Below are positions 6,293 to 13,559 of a stretch of DNA of 18,071 nt, piece after piece. Location: the NCBI GenBank assembly GCA_937902695.1, contig CALFNI010000235.1:1-18071 (forward strand), in the 5' to 3' direction. The notes beneath the pieces were generated by a model that saw only the letters and a list, made by a program, of their open reading frames with translations, did no database searches and was not told the origin of the DNA. The DNA comes from an uncultured Rhodanobacteraceae bacterium. Its GTDB lineage: Bacteria; Pseudomonadota; Gammaproteobacteria; Xanthomonadales; Rhodanobacteraceae. Position numbers and translations under genes: made by a program. Positions within the stretch are counted from its first letter, which is position 1; every line of letters starts with the position of its first letter.

Positions 6293-7702
6293 ATGCCGTC
6301 ATTGCCGTGGTTGCCGTCGTGGGCGCGTGTCGCGCTCGTCGTCCTCGCGCTGTTCGCGCTCGCGCGCGGCATCGTGCTCGTGCGCCACGATCCGCTGCTC
6401 GCGATGGCGAACAACTACGATCAGATCCGGTATTCCCTGTGCCTGGACATCGCGCCGTGGCGGCCCGGCGTCGATCCGACCAAATCGAATCCGCCCGCGC
6501 CGTACTCGCGTTTCGCGTTCACGCCGTTGCCGAAGGACGCCTGCACGTGGTCGTCCGAGTTCCTGTTCACCGTGCCGGTGGCGCTCGCGTGGCACGCGGC
6601 CGAGGCGATGGGCGGCCGCACGATCCATTCGGTGCGGCGGCTCGGCGAATTGCGCCTGCTTGCGTGGTTCGCCGTCGCCGCGTGGGCGACCCGGTTTTTT
6701 CTCCGCGAGCGGCGCACCGATCTCGCGCTCGCGCATCTCGCGGGCTTCGGCCTCGTCGCGATGGACCCGGCCAACACGCTCTATCTCTCGACGTTCTACG
6801 CCGAGGCGGCGGCTGCGTTCGGGTTCTATGCCTCCCTGGTTGGCATCGTCGCCGCGCTCGTGCGGCCCACGCGCGGCGCGCTCGCGATGGCGGCGTTCGG
6901 CGCGGTGGTGCTGGCGACGAGCAAGTACCAGCACGTCGCGCTCCCGATCGTGCTCGGCCTCGCGGTGCTGATCGGGGCCGGCCGCGTCGGCCGCAGGGTT
7001 GCGCTCGTCGTCCTCATCGCCGGCGCGCTCGGCGCCGGCATCCAGCTCGCGAACGGCGCGCGGAACAGCGCGTCGATGCGCTACGTGCACTGGGTCAACA
7101 ACACCGATTACGTCGTCGGCATCCTCTTGCTGGAGACGAGCGATCGCGACCGCATCGTCGAGCGCCTCGACGTCAACGCCGAGTGCCTCAAGTACATCCA
7201 GAAAAGCGTCTATGCGATGCCGGGCAGCGTCGAGAAAACCTGCACGAACGTCAAGAACTGGCACAGCGCCGAGCTCTGGTGGCTGCTGATCTCCGATCCG
7301 CCGGGGCTCGCGCGCGCCTTGATGCACATTCCGAATCTGTTGCTGCCCTGGCAGCCGCGCTATCTCGGCGCGGTCGAGGACGCCAACAACGCGCACCAGC
7401 CGGCGTGGATGCCGAGCCTCGATCTCGCATTCGGGGAACGGCCGTTTTTCGCCTGGACGCTGCTGCTCCTGCCGTGGATCGTCGTCGCGGCGTGCCTCGG
7501 GCGCGGGACGCCGCCGCTCGCGCGCGCGTTCGCGCTCGCGTGCGCGACGGGTATGCTCGCCGTCTGCCTCGCCGCGCTCTTCGGCGACGGCGACGTCGAA
7601 TACGCCAAGCACGTGCATCTCGCGATCAATTACGCGCTCGCGAGCCTATGCGTGCCGCTCGGCGCGTTGTTCCACCGCGCGCTCGCCGGCCGGTACGAAT
7701 GA
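6293..7702 (+). CDS. Polytopic membrane protein, GT-C-glycosyltransferase-like (first of tandem pair)
   Basis: A 469-aa integral membrane protein. TM1 is at about 12-30, and a run of hydrophobic segments covers about 120-240 and 385-460. Directly after TM1 is ANNYDQIRYSLC, with D43, R46, Y47 and C50. Further on come TWSSEF, NTLYLSTFYAEA and, near the end, GDGDVEYAKHVHLAINYAL. An acidic motif in the first extracytoplasmic loop plus a later (T/S)FY(A/G)E motif is what I recall from uncharacterised GT-C-like membrane proteins, which would use lipid-linked sugars on the periplasmic side. No activity is established. The next gene is a paralog beginning at an ATGA overlap, so the two are co-transcribed and translationally coupled. 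A promoter-like TTGAGA/TACACT pair lies just upstream. The ribosome binding site is weak (AGG at about 6281). Confidence 0.8.
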   Translation: MPSLPWLPSWARVALVVLALFALARGIVLVRHDPLLAMANNYDQIRYSLCLDIAPWRPGVDPTKSNPPAPYSRFAFTPLPKDACTWSSEFLFTVPVALAWHAAEAMGGRTIHSVRRLGELRLLAWFAVAAWATRFFLRERRTDLALAHLAGFGLVAMDPANTLYLSTFYAEAAAAFGFYASLVGIVAALVRPTRGALAMAAFGAVVLATSKYQHVALPIVLGLAVLIGAGRVGRRVALVVLIAGALGAGIQLANGARNSASMRYVHWVNNTDYVVGILLLETSDRDRIVERLDVNAECLKYIQKSVYAMPGSVEKTCTNVKNWHSAELWWLLISDPPGLARALMHIPNLLLPWQPRYLGAVEDANNAHQPAWMPSLDLAFGERPFFAWTLLLLPWIVVAACLGRGTPPLARAFALACATGMLAVCLAALFGDGDVEYAKHVHLAINYALASLCVPLGALFHRALAGRYE

Positions 7703-9165
7703 TCGAGGCCGTCGCGAAGCGGCCGTTCGTCGCTGCATTGCTCGCGGCGCTCTGGACGATCGGCACGCTGCGCGCGCTCCTGCTCTGCATGCACGTGCCG
7801 CTTTACGCGTATGCGAACAGCTACGACGAGACACGCTACACGACGTGCTTCCATGTCTATCCCGATCGTCCCGCCGACGTGCCGCCGCAGCAGCACAGCC
7901 CCGAAGCGCCTTACGCGACGTATCGTTTCATCGAGACGCACGATCCGATGTGCTACTGGTCGAGCGAGCTCGCGTTCACCGGCGCGACCGCGCTGATCTG
8001 GTTCACGGCCGAGGCGGCGGGCGACACGACGCACGACGTGCGCTGGGTCGCGGCGCTGCGCTGGCTCGCGGTGCTCGTGCTCTCGATGGGTTTCTCGCTC
8101 GCGTGGCTGCGGCGCGACGACGCGCGCGCCGCGATCGCGAACGCGGCGCTCGTGCCGATCGTATTCGCCGATCCCGGCAACACGCTCTATCTGTCGACGT
8201 TCTACGCCGAATGGACCGCGCTGCTGGCCGCGTACGCATTGTTCGCGCTCGTGCTGCTCTGGCGTGATGCGCCGCGATCGCGCGGGCGCTTCGCCGTGCT
8301 CGCGCTCGTCGCGTTCGCGCTCGCGACGAGCAAGATCCAGCACATGCTGCTGCCGCTCGGGCTCGGCGTCGTCGTGCTCATGCTCGATCGCTGGCGCCTG
8401 AAGCACGCGAGCTGGCGCGCGGCCGCCGTGATCGCGGGCGCGCTGCTCGGGCTCTTCCTTCAGCTCGCGCAGACGATGCGCGAGGGCCCGATGATGGATG
8501 CGATCCGGCAATACAACCGCGCCGACGTCGTGTTCACGGGCATGCTGCCGTTCGCCGACGATCCGCGCGCGCTGCTTGCCGAGATCGGCATCGATCCCGC
8601 CTGCGCGATCTACGGCGGCAAGCGTGCGTGGGAACTGCCGGATCTTCCCGAGCACGCATGCCGCGGGCTCGCCGATTTCACGCGCGGCCGCGAGATCGGC
8701 GCGCTGATCCGGCATCCGTCGATCGCGGCGCGGCTCGCCGCGCACGGCGTGACCGCGCTCGATCCGTGGATCGCCGACAACATAGGCCACGTCGAGGGCG
8801 GCACGTTCGAGAAGCTGCCGGCGACGATTCCGAGCCTCGGCCGCATCATCGACGCGAGCGCGATGGCCCGGTACACGCTGCTCGCGTTGCCGCTGCTGGG
8901 CCTGCTGATCCTGCTCGTCAGGCCGGGTCCTCGCGCCGGCAGCGCAGCGCTGGACGCGAGCGCGCTCGTCGTCTTCACGATGGTCGCCACGCTCGGCGTG
9001 ACGCTGCTCGGAGACGGCCTCGCCGATACCGCCAAGCAGGGGCACCTCGTGATCGACGCGGCACTCGCGTGGCTCCTCGTCGGGCTTATCATGCGCGTTC
9101 GCGCGAGCCGCACGACCGTTCGGCCGGTCGGATCGCCGGAACGCCCCACCTATCCGCCGAGGTGA
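7699..9165 (+). CDS. Polytopic membrane protein, GT-C-glycosyltransferase-like (second of tandem pair)
   Basis: A 488-aa membrane protein homologous along its length to the preceding gene, with which it shares an ATGA start/stop overlap. The loop after TM1 reads ANSYDETRYTTC, so D43, R46, Y47 and C50 fall at exactly the same residue numbers as in the partner. Other shared blocks are CYWSSEL, GNTLYLSTFYAEW, LATSKIQHMLLPLGLG and GDGLADTAKQGHLVIDAAL. A soluble loop of about 100 residues before the last helices is diverged between the two and carries cysteines in both. The pair looks like an old tandem duplication, perhaps forming a heteromeric or sequential pair of transferases. The enzymatic role is inferred from topology and motif style only. 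Confidence 0.8.
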   Translation: MIEAVAKRPFVAALLAALWTIGTLRALLLCMHVPLYAYANSYDETRYTTCFHVYPDRPADVPPQQHSPEAPYATYRFIETHDPMCYWSSELAFTGATALIWFTAEAAGDTTHDVRWVAALRWLAVLVLSMGFSLAWLRRDDARAAIANAALVPIVFADPGNTLYLSTFYAEWTALLAAYALFALVLLWRDAPRSRGRFAVLALVAFALATSKIQHMLLPLGLGVVVLMLDRWRLKHASWRAAAVIAGALLGLFLQLAQTMREGPMMDAIRQYNRADVVFTGMLPFADDPRALLAEIGIDPACAIYGGKRAWELPDLPEHACRGLADFTRGREIGALIRHPSIAARLAAHGVTALDPWIADNIGHVEGGTFEKLPATIPSLGRIIDASAMARYTLLALPLLGLLILLVRPGPRAGSAALDASALVVFTMVATLGVTLLGDGLADTAKQGHLVIDAALAWLLVGLIMRVRASRTTVRPVGSPERPTYPPR

Positions 9166-9170
9166 CAGGG

Positions 9171-9713
9171 ATGGCTGCTTGCGTGCCGCTGCTGGAGCTC
9201 CTGATGCGGCTCGGCTCCGAGCTCGAGTTCGACGTCGCGCGCGAGGTCGCCTGCGCCGGCGGCACCGTCGACGTGGTCTGGTGCGATCCCAAGCTCCCGC
9301 TCGCCGCGGTGACATCGGGATCGCCGGACCTGCGCGACGTGCCTGTGCTGCCGATCGTTGCGTTCGTGACGAACACGGCCGACGTGTTCGAAGCATCCGA
9401 TCTCGCCGCGACGACCGCCTGCATCGAGGCGACGGCGGCGCCGCTTCGCATTTTCGTGATCGGCCGAAGCGGCAGGCAGGCGACGCTCGCGCCGGCTCTG
9501 CAGTCGATCGACATGCTGAAGAAGCAGGATGCCGACGTGGCGCTTCGCGACCGGCTGGCGGCGATGCTGCGCACTCGCACGCACGTGCATGGGCGAACGA
9601 TCGCGATGCTGCAGAGCGAGCTGGTCGAGTGGGCGCGCAAGTTGCGCGAAATCCACCCGCGATCCTATTCCGCCGAGTCGCTGTTCAACCGCACCGGACG
9701 CATCATCGACTAG
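9171..9713 (+). CDS. Hypothetical protein, possibly a degenerate PD-(D/E)XK-like fold
   Basis: A 180-aa cytosolic protein with no signal peptide or membrane segment. The ATG at 9171 follows a good GAGGTG site (9159-9164) that overlaps the stop of the upstream gene; the gap is 5 bp, so it belongs to the same transcript as the membrane pair. The segment ELEFDVAREV, then GGTVDVVWCDP, then PVLPIVAFVTNTADVF, then PLRIFVIGRSGRQ has the order of elements seen in restriction-endonuclease-like proteins (helix Glu, beta-hairpin with Asp in VDVVW, core strand normally FEVE-x-T, then another strand). In the core strand the expected E-x-E/K is replaced by VTN, so any nuclease centre would be dead. The C-terminal half is helical and charged. 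Fold assignment is tentative; otherwise unrecognised. Confidence 0.65.
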   Translation: MAACVPLLELLMRLGSELEFDVAREVACAGGTVDVVWCDPKLPLAAVTSGSPDLRDVPVLPIVAFVTNTADVFEASDLAATTACIEATAAPLRIFVIGRSGRQATLAPALQSIDMLKKQDADVALRDRLAAMLRTRTHVHGRTIAMLQSELVEWARKLREIHPRSYSAESLFNRTGRIID

Positions 9714-9726
9714 GCGCTCCGCGCCT
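9712..9726. terminator. Compact hairpin between convergent stop codons
   Basis: AGGCGC-TCC-GCGCCT is a perfect 6-bp stem with a 3-nt loop. It overlaps the TAG of the hypothetical gene and abuts the TGA of the chorismatase gene; these genes are only 12 bp apart. It could serve both transcripts as a 3' end. There is no T-tract. Confidence 0.4.
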
Positions 9727-10736
9727 CAGGTGTGCACGCCGTCGATCTCGACCAGCAATTCGCGGCGGCAGATGTCGCCGCTGAGGACGAGGATGCCGTC
9801 GGCGCCCTGCATCGCGTGCGACAGTTTCGCGACGATCAGCGGCGCGTCGTTCGCATCGCGCACGTAGACCTTGAGGAGGCTGCCGGGACCGGGCGTTTTC
9901 GCGCCGTTCGTACCGGCGCTCTGGATCAGGCTCTCGACGTTCGCGAGCGTCTCGTCGAGCTGCGCGCCGACATCCGCGTGGTGGCGCGATGCCGAGCCGA
10001 CGACGGCCGCGGTGCCCGAAATCAGCAGCTGGCCCGCCGGCGTCGTCATGCCGCGCGCGAACGTCGGCGGGGTCGGACCGAACTCGCGCGGGTAGCGCCA
10101 CGCGTTGACCTGGCGCGGATTCTCGACCGGCAATCCGGGAGTGCGCGCCGTCAGCGCATAGACCTGCAGCACGCGCACGCCGTCGCGGCGGCCGATCGCG
10201 GTCGCGGCCGGATAGCGGTCCTGCCAGATGCCGGCCATGCCGCGCGCGCGGCCGACGCAGAAGCGCCGGTAGCGCTCCTCGTCGCCGTCACCTTCGTTGA
10301 TCGCGTCGAAGTAGTTCCAGAGCCGCAGCACGTGCGGCGTCGCGCCTTTTTGAATGCACGCGACGAGCTCGCGGTACGCGGCCTCGGCGGCCGCGGCGAT
10401 GTCGCCCGCCGACTCCTCGACCTCGATCGCGAAGAAACCGTAGTCGTCGTCGTGGCTCCAGCGGACGCGGCCGTCGCGGCCCGTGCGGATCGGACCGTTG
10501 CCGCGCCAGACTTCGACGGCCGATGCGCCGACCGCGTCGAGGCCCACCGAGATCCAGCGCGGATCGCCCGAATCGCCCTTGCCGACGCCGTCGAAACCGA
10601 TCGCGGCCACCACGTTGGGGTCGCGCAGGATTTCGGCCGCGCTCGCGCGCGCATAGCCGATCCGCAACGGCGGCAACGCTTCATCGCGTTCAGTTATCAC
10701 ATCGGGGGCAAGAAGATTCGACACGGGCTCACGCAC
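9726..10736 (-). CDS. xanB2: XanB2-like bifunctional chorismatase (3-/4-hydroxybenzoate synthase)
   Basis: Converts chorismate to hydroxybenzoate plus pyruvate; in Xanthomonas, XanB2 makes 3-HBA for xanthomonadin and 4-HBA for ubiquinone. The 336-aa product matches the FkbO/Hyg5/XanB2 chorismatase family, built of two YjgF/RidA-like halves. Recognisable stretches are LPPLRIGYA (21-29), LWNYFDAINEGDGDEERYR (139-157), NPRQVNAWRYPREFGP (206-221), LISGTAAVVG (238-247) and the C-terminal ICRRELLVEIDG (322-333). No ATG exists in a sensible place. GTG at 10736 gives the expected length, with in-frame GTGs at 10724 and 10700 as alternatives. An ATG at 11000 is rejected because the extension would lie inside the ACP gene and is low complexity. 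It is divergent from the acyl carrier protein gene, with overlapping -10 regions. Confidence 0.88.
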   Translation of the reverse strand: MREPVSNLLAPDVITERDEALPPLRIGYARASAAEILRDPNVVAAIGFDGVGKGDSGDPRWISVGLDAVGASAVEVWRGNGPIRTGRDGRVRWSHDDDYGFFAIEVEESAGDIAAAAEAAYRELVACIQKGATPHVLRLWNYFDAINEGDGDEERYRRFCVGRARGMAGIWQDRYPAATAIGRRDGVRVLQVYALTARTPGLPVENPRQVNAWRYPREFGPTPPTFARGMTTPAGQLLISGTAAVVGSASRHHADVGAQLDETLANVESLIQSAGTNGAKTPGPGSLLKVYVRDANDAPLIVAKLSHAMQGADGILVLSGDICRRELLVEIDGVHT

Positions 10737-10755
10737 TGTCGCCGGCGGGATGCGC

Positions 10756-10789
10756 GGCCGCGCGGATGATACACTGCGCGGCCTTTTTT
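10756..10789 (+). promoter_or_regulatory. Inverted repeat with T-run enclosing the divergent promoter of xanB2 and the ACP gene
   Basis: GGCCGCGC (10756-10763), a 12-nt centre, GCGCGGCC (10776-10783) form a perfect 8-bp inverted repeat followed immediately by TTTTTT (10784-10789). By shape this is a textbook intrinsic terminator on the plus strand. The centre GGATGATACACT holds an extended -10 on the plus strand (TGA-TACACT, 10767-10775) and a five-of-six -10 on the minus strand (TATCAT, 10771-10766). The element may therefore be an operator, a divergent promoter, an attenuator, or a stop for antisense transcription from xanB2. Confidence 0.55.
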
Positions 10790-10821
10790 CCGCCCCGCAG
10801 GGGAGCCGAGGTCGTCGCAAG

Positions 10822-11103
10822 ATGGATACGCCCGCCGCCGCACAGACGCCCGCCGAGCACGAGCTCGCCGAGCTCATCGTGCAAAGCCTCAACATCGACT
10901 GGGTCAAGCCTGAAGCGATCGATCCGGACGCCGCGCTGTTCGGCGGCGATCTCGGCCTTGATTCGATCGACGCGCTCGAGCTCGCGCTCGCGGTGTCCAA
11001 GCGCTACGGATTCCAGCTTCGCTCCGACAACCCGGACAACAAGCGCATCTTCGGCAGCCTGCGCGCGCTCGCCGATCACATCCAGAGCAATCGCCCCGCC
11101 TGA
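10822..11103 (+). CDS. Acyl carrier protein of the aryl-polyene pathway
   Basis: A 93-aa acyl carrier protein. The phosphopantetheine attachment site is S48 in GDLGLDSIDALELAL, and the length and helical layout fit the family. It would carry the hydroxybenzoyl starter and the growing polyene chain. The neighbours (chorismatase on one side, halogenase-like enzyme and export operon on the other) tie it to the pigment pathway rather than to housekeeping fatty-acid synthesis. ATG 10822 is chosen because MDTPAAAQ is a natural ACP start. An ATG at 10750 would translate the promoter/inverted-repeat region. The Shine-Dalgarno signal is weak (GAGG at about 10807, too far). It is a single-gene transcript ending in a hairpin at 11112-11132. 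Confidence 0.9.
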   Translation: MDTPAAAQTPAEHELAELIVQSLNIDWVKPEAIDPDAALFGGDLGLDSIDALELALAVSKRYGFQLRSDNPDNKRIFGSLRALADHIQSNRPA

Positions 11104-11110
11104 ACGCGCG

Positions 11111-12439
11111 TCACGCCGGATCGACCGGCGTGTTGCCCCCGCTGAATGCATAGCGCGCCTGCCGCCGCCGGTTGCCGATATCGGCGAGGAAGCGCGGCAG
11201 CTGCAAGAGGCCGCCGATCGCGTAGATCGCCTTGAAGAAGACCAGCCGGCGCAGCACCGGCGCGCTGTCGAACACGTCGCCGGCGAGCATCGAGATCACG
11301 CCATCCTCGACACGCCAGATGTTGCGCGGCGCCGCGAAGAGCCCGCGCATGACCGGCGAGTTGAAGCGGTAGATGAACCACGAGAAGACGCGGATGCCGC
11401 GCCGGATGCGCGCGGCGAAATCGGCTTGCAGGGCGGCCTCGCGCGAGGGATCGGCGAGCGCCGCGTCGACCAGCGCGGCGGCCTTCCTGCCGCTGTGCAT
11501 CGCAAGATAGACGCCCGACGAGAACACCGGATCGACGAACGCGAACGCATCGCCGACCATGATCCAGCCGGGACCGCTCATGCGCTCGCAGCTGTAGGAG
11601 TAGTTGCCGGTGACGCGGACCTCGGAAATCCGCTCGGCATCGGTCATGCGCGACCAGAGATCGGGCATCAGCTTCAGCGTCTGGATCAGGAACTCCTCGT
11701 TGCGCCCGCGCCGGGTCTTGAGGTATTCCGGAAAGCAGACGGCGCCGACGCTCATGACGCCGTCCTTCAGCGGAATCAGCCAGCACCAGCCGTGCTGGAA
11801 GTTGTAGATGCTGATGTTGCCGGCATCCTCGCCGGCGCGGAGCTCGACGCCTCTGAAGTGCGCGAAGATCGCCGCGCTCTGGTGCTTGTCGTTCTTGCGC
11901 TTGATCTTGAGCGCGCTGCCGAGCAGCGTGTCGCGGCCGCTCGCATCGACGAAGTAGCGCGCGCGGATCGAAAGGGCGTTGCCGTCCGCGTCGTGCGCGT
12001 GGGCGGTCACCTTGCCGATGCCGTCGATCTCGACCTTGTCGACCTTGACGCGCTCGCGCGCATCGACGCCGCTCTCGCGCGCGTGCTCGAACAGCATCTG
12101 GTCGAACTCCTCGCGCTTGACCTGAAACGCATGCGGCGGCGACGCGCCGAGTGCGCGCTTGAACTGGAACGTCTGGTAGCCGCCCTCGCGCGGCGACTGG
12201 AAATCCGCGCCGTGCTTGACGACGCCGAGCGCGCGCACTTTCTCGAGCACGCCGAGCTCCTCCATGATCGGGAGGTTGCAGGGCAGCAGCGATTCGCCGA
12301 TGTGAAAACGCGGGTGGCGATCCTTTTCGAGCAGGATCACGCGCCGGCCGCGGCGTTGCAGCAGCGTCGCCGTCGTCGAGCCGGACGGTCCGCCGCCGAC
12401 GACGAGCACGTCGCAGTCGTATGCATCCTCGCTCGCCAT
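11111..12439 (-). CDS. FAD-dependent halogenase-like oxidoreductase
   Basis: A 442-aa flavoprotein of the flavin-dependent halogenase / geranylgeranyl reductase-like group. The N-terminal Rossmann motif GGGPSG is at 15-20, with HIGESLLP at 46-53, a characteristic block of variant-A halogenases. Two halogenase hallmarks are visible: GWCWLIP at 217-223, matching GWxWxIP, and a lysine in VVKHGADF (K75) near where the catalytic Lys is expected. FVDASGRD (163-170) and VGDAFAFVDPVFSSG are the further FAD-binding segments. Xanthomonadins are brominated aryl polyenes, so ring halogenation is an attractive role, but an oxygenase or reductase role cannot be excluded. It has its own unit between the ACP and the operon: convergent with the ACP gene (7-bp gap) and divergent from the COG4648-like gene. 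Confidence 0.85.
   Translation of the reverse strand: MASEDAYDCDVLVVGGGPSGSTTATLLQRRGRRVILLEKDRHPRFHIGESLLPCNLPIMEELGVLEKVRALGVVKHGADFQSPREGGYQTFQFKRALGASPPHAFQVKREEFDQMLFEHARESGVDARERVKVDKVEIDGIGKVTAHAHDADGNALSIRARYFVDASGRDTLLGSALKIKRKNDKHQSAAIFAHFRGVELRAGEDAGNISIYNFQHGWCWLIPLKDGVMSVGAVCFPEYLKTRRGRNEEFLIQTLKLMPDLWSRMTDAERISEVRVTGNYSYSCERMSGPGWIMVGDAFAFVDPVFSSGVYLAMHSGRKAAALVDAALADPSREAALQADFAARIRRGIRVFSWFIYRFNSPVMRGLFAAPRNIWRVEDGVISMLAGDVFDSAPVLRRLVFFKAIYAIGGLLQLPRFLADIGNRRRQARYAFSGGNTPVDPA
11112..11132. terminator. Hairpin at the convergent ends of the ACP and halogenase-like genes
   Basis: CACGCCGG-ATCGA-CCGGCGTG is a perfect 8-bp stem with a 5-nt loop. It begins 8 bp after the ACP stop and lies inside the last codons of the halogenase-like gene. 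It would act as the 3' hairpin for the ACP transcript. Only a weak T-rich stretch follows. Confidence 0.45.
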
Positions 12440-12443
12440 CGCA

Positions 12444-12449
12444 TCCTCC
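12444..12449 (-). promoter_or_regulatory. Ribosome binding site deciding the halogenase-like gene start
   Basis: GGAGGA on the minus strand lies four bases before ATG 12439. An in-frame ATG at 12451 overlaps this site, so the downstream ATG (MASEDAYD) is the likely start. Confidence 0.6.
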
Positions 12450-12472
12450 ATGCAGCATGCCGCGCAGGACCC

Positions 12473-12488
12473 TATGTTACATTACGTC
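12473..12488. promoter_or_regulatory. AT-rich divergent promoter region
   Basis: TATGTTACATTACG is an AT-rich island in otherwise very GC-rich sequence, between the divergent halogenase-like gene and the export operon. It offers -10-like hexamers in both directions: TATGTT on plus (12473-12478) and TAACAT on minus (12479-12474). No good -35 is seen. Confidence 0.35.
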
Positions 12489-12513
12489 GCATTGCACGCA
12501 GCGCTTTTCCATC

Positions 12514-13266
12514 GTGTCCGCGACCTTGCCCACTCCGTCCCCGATCCACAATCCGGCGCGCCGCTTGCGGCGCGGCACGCTCGTTTTCGCGGCGTACGTC
12601 GCCGTGCTCGTCGCCGCATTCGCAACCGGCCGCGGCTGGCTCGACGAGCTCGCCGCATTCATGGTCACCAGCCTCGTGCTCTGGCCCGGCCTTCGAAGGT
12701 TGAGTCCGGTGGCGATCGCGCTCTGGCTCGCCGCGGCCGCCGGCATCCTCGCGCTCGCGCTCGCCGGACGCGGCGACATCACGCTCGATTTCCTGCCGGT
12801 GGTGATCAATCTCGCGCTCTGCGCGTTGTTCGCGCGGACTCTCGTGCCCGGCAGCGAGCCGCTGATCGCACGGCTGGTCGCGGTGCTCGAAAGCCCCGCG
12901 CGCGCCGCGCTGCCGCGCGTCAGGAGTTACGCGCGCACGCTGACCTGGGTCTGGGCGATTCTGTTCGGCGCGCAGGCGCTGGCGCTGACCGGGCTGATTC
13001 TCTGTGCCGTGCCCGACGGCCTCCTCGCGCGCTTCGGCATCGCGCCGCCGCTCGCGATCGGGGACGGCTATTGGCGCTGGTTCCTCAATCTCGGCAGTTA
13101 CGCGACCTCGATCGTGCTGCTCGTCTGCGAATACGCCTTCCGCCGCTGGTACCTGCGCGACATCCAGCACGCTTCGCTGCCGGTGTTCGTGAGCCGGCTC
13201 GTGCGGCGCTGGCCCGCGCTCGCGCACAGCGTCATGCACGACCCGCACGAAAACGCGCGCGCATGA
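12514..13266 (+). CDS. COG4648-like aryl-polyene cluster membrane protein
   Basis: A membrane protein of about 250 aa with some six predicted helices (segments beginning TLVFAAYVAVLVAAF, FMVTSLVLW, IALWLAAAAGILALAL, LPVVINLALCALF, WVWAILFGAQALALTGL and YATSIVLLVCEYAF). It ends with the amphipathic FRRWYLRDI region. This layout and the gene context match the uncharacterised membrane protein conserved in aryl-polyene clusters (COG4648 as I recall it); its role is not established. The start is uncertain: GTG 12514 is preferred because upstream in-frame ATGs (12421, 12457) overlap the divergent gene start or the AT-rich promoter region. There is no clear ribosome binding site. It is the first gene of the five-gene operon and overlaps the next by ATGA. 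Confidence 0.75.
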   Translation: MSATLPTPSPIHNPARRLRRGTLVFAAYVAVLVAAFATGRGWLDELAAFMVTSLVLWPGLRRLSPVAIALWLAAAAGILALALAGRGDITLDFLPVVINLALCALFARTLVPGSEPLIARLVAVLESPARAALPRVRSYARTLTWVWAILFGAQALALTGLILCAVPDGLLARFGIAPPLAIGDGYWRWFLNLGSYATSIVLLVCEYAFRRWYLRDIQHASLPVFVSRLVRRWPALAHSVMHDPHENARA

Positions 13267-13559
13267 ACGCATCCGTTGCAATGACCGAGCCGCTGCGCAT
13301 CCCGTCGACGGATCCTTCGCTGCCGGGGCATTTTCCCGGCAATCCGATCGTGCCCGGCGTCGTCCTGCTCGATCGCATCGCCGCCGCGCTGGAAAGGCAA
13401 GGCGGTCGGCTCGCGCGCATCGGCGTCGTGAAGTTCATGACGCCGCTCAGGCCCGACGAAGACGCGACGCTGTCGATCGCGCGCGACGGCCTGCGTATCA
13501 GCTTTCGGATCGACCGAGGCGACGCACCGATCCTGCGCGGCGAAGGCGAGCTCGCATGA
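13263..13559 (+). CDS. Short hotdog-fold 3-hydroxyacyl-ACP dehydratase (FabZ/ApeI-like)
   Basis: A 98-aa protein of the hotdog family. The signature LPGHFPGNPIVPGVVLLD (20-37) matches the FabA/FabZ active-site block HFPGxPxxPGV, with H23 as the catalytic His. The second catalytic acid is D37, as in FabA, rather than the Glu of FabZ. It is much shorter than housekeeping FabZ (about 145 aa), like the ApeI-type dehydratases of aryl-polyene clusters, and would remove water from 3-hydroxyacyl-ACP to make the polyene double bonds. It overlaps the upstream gene (ATGA at 13263) and the downstream gene (ATGA at 13556), so translation of all three is probably coupled. Confidence 0.85.
   Translation: MNASVAMTEPLRIPSTDPSLPGHFPGNPIVPGVVLLDRIAAALERQGGRLARIGVVKFMTPLRPDEDATLSIARDGLRISFRIDRGDAPILRGEGELA

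Noticed and set aside
10737..11000. N-terminal extension of the chorismatase to an ATG at 11000
   Set aside because: The extra 88 codons are Ser/Arg/Ala low complexity and lie antisense inside the ACP gene and across the divergent promoter; family length fits a GTG start near 10736.
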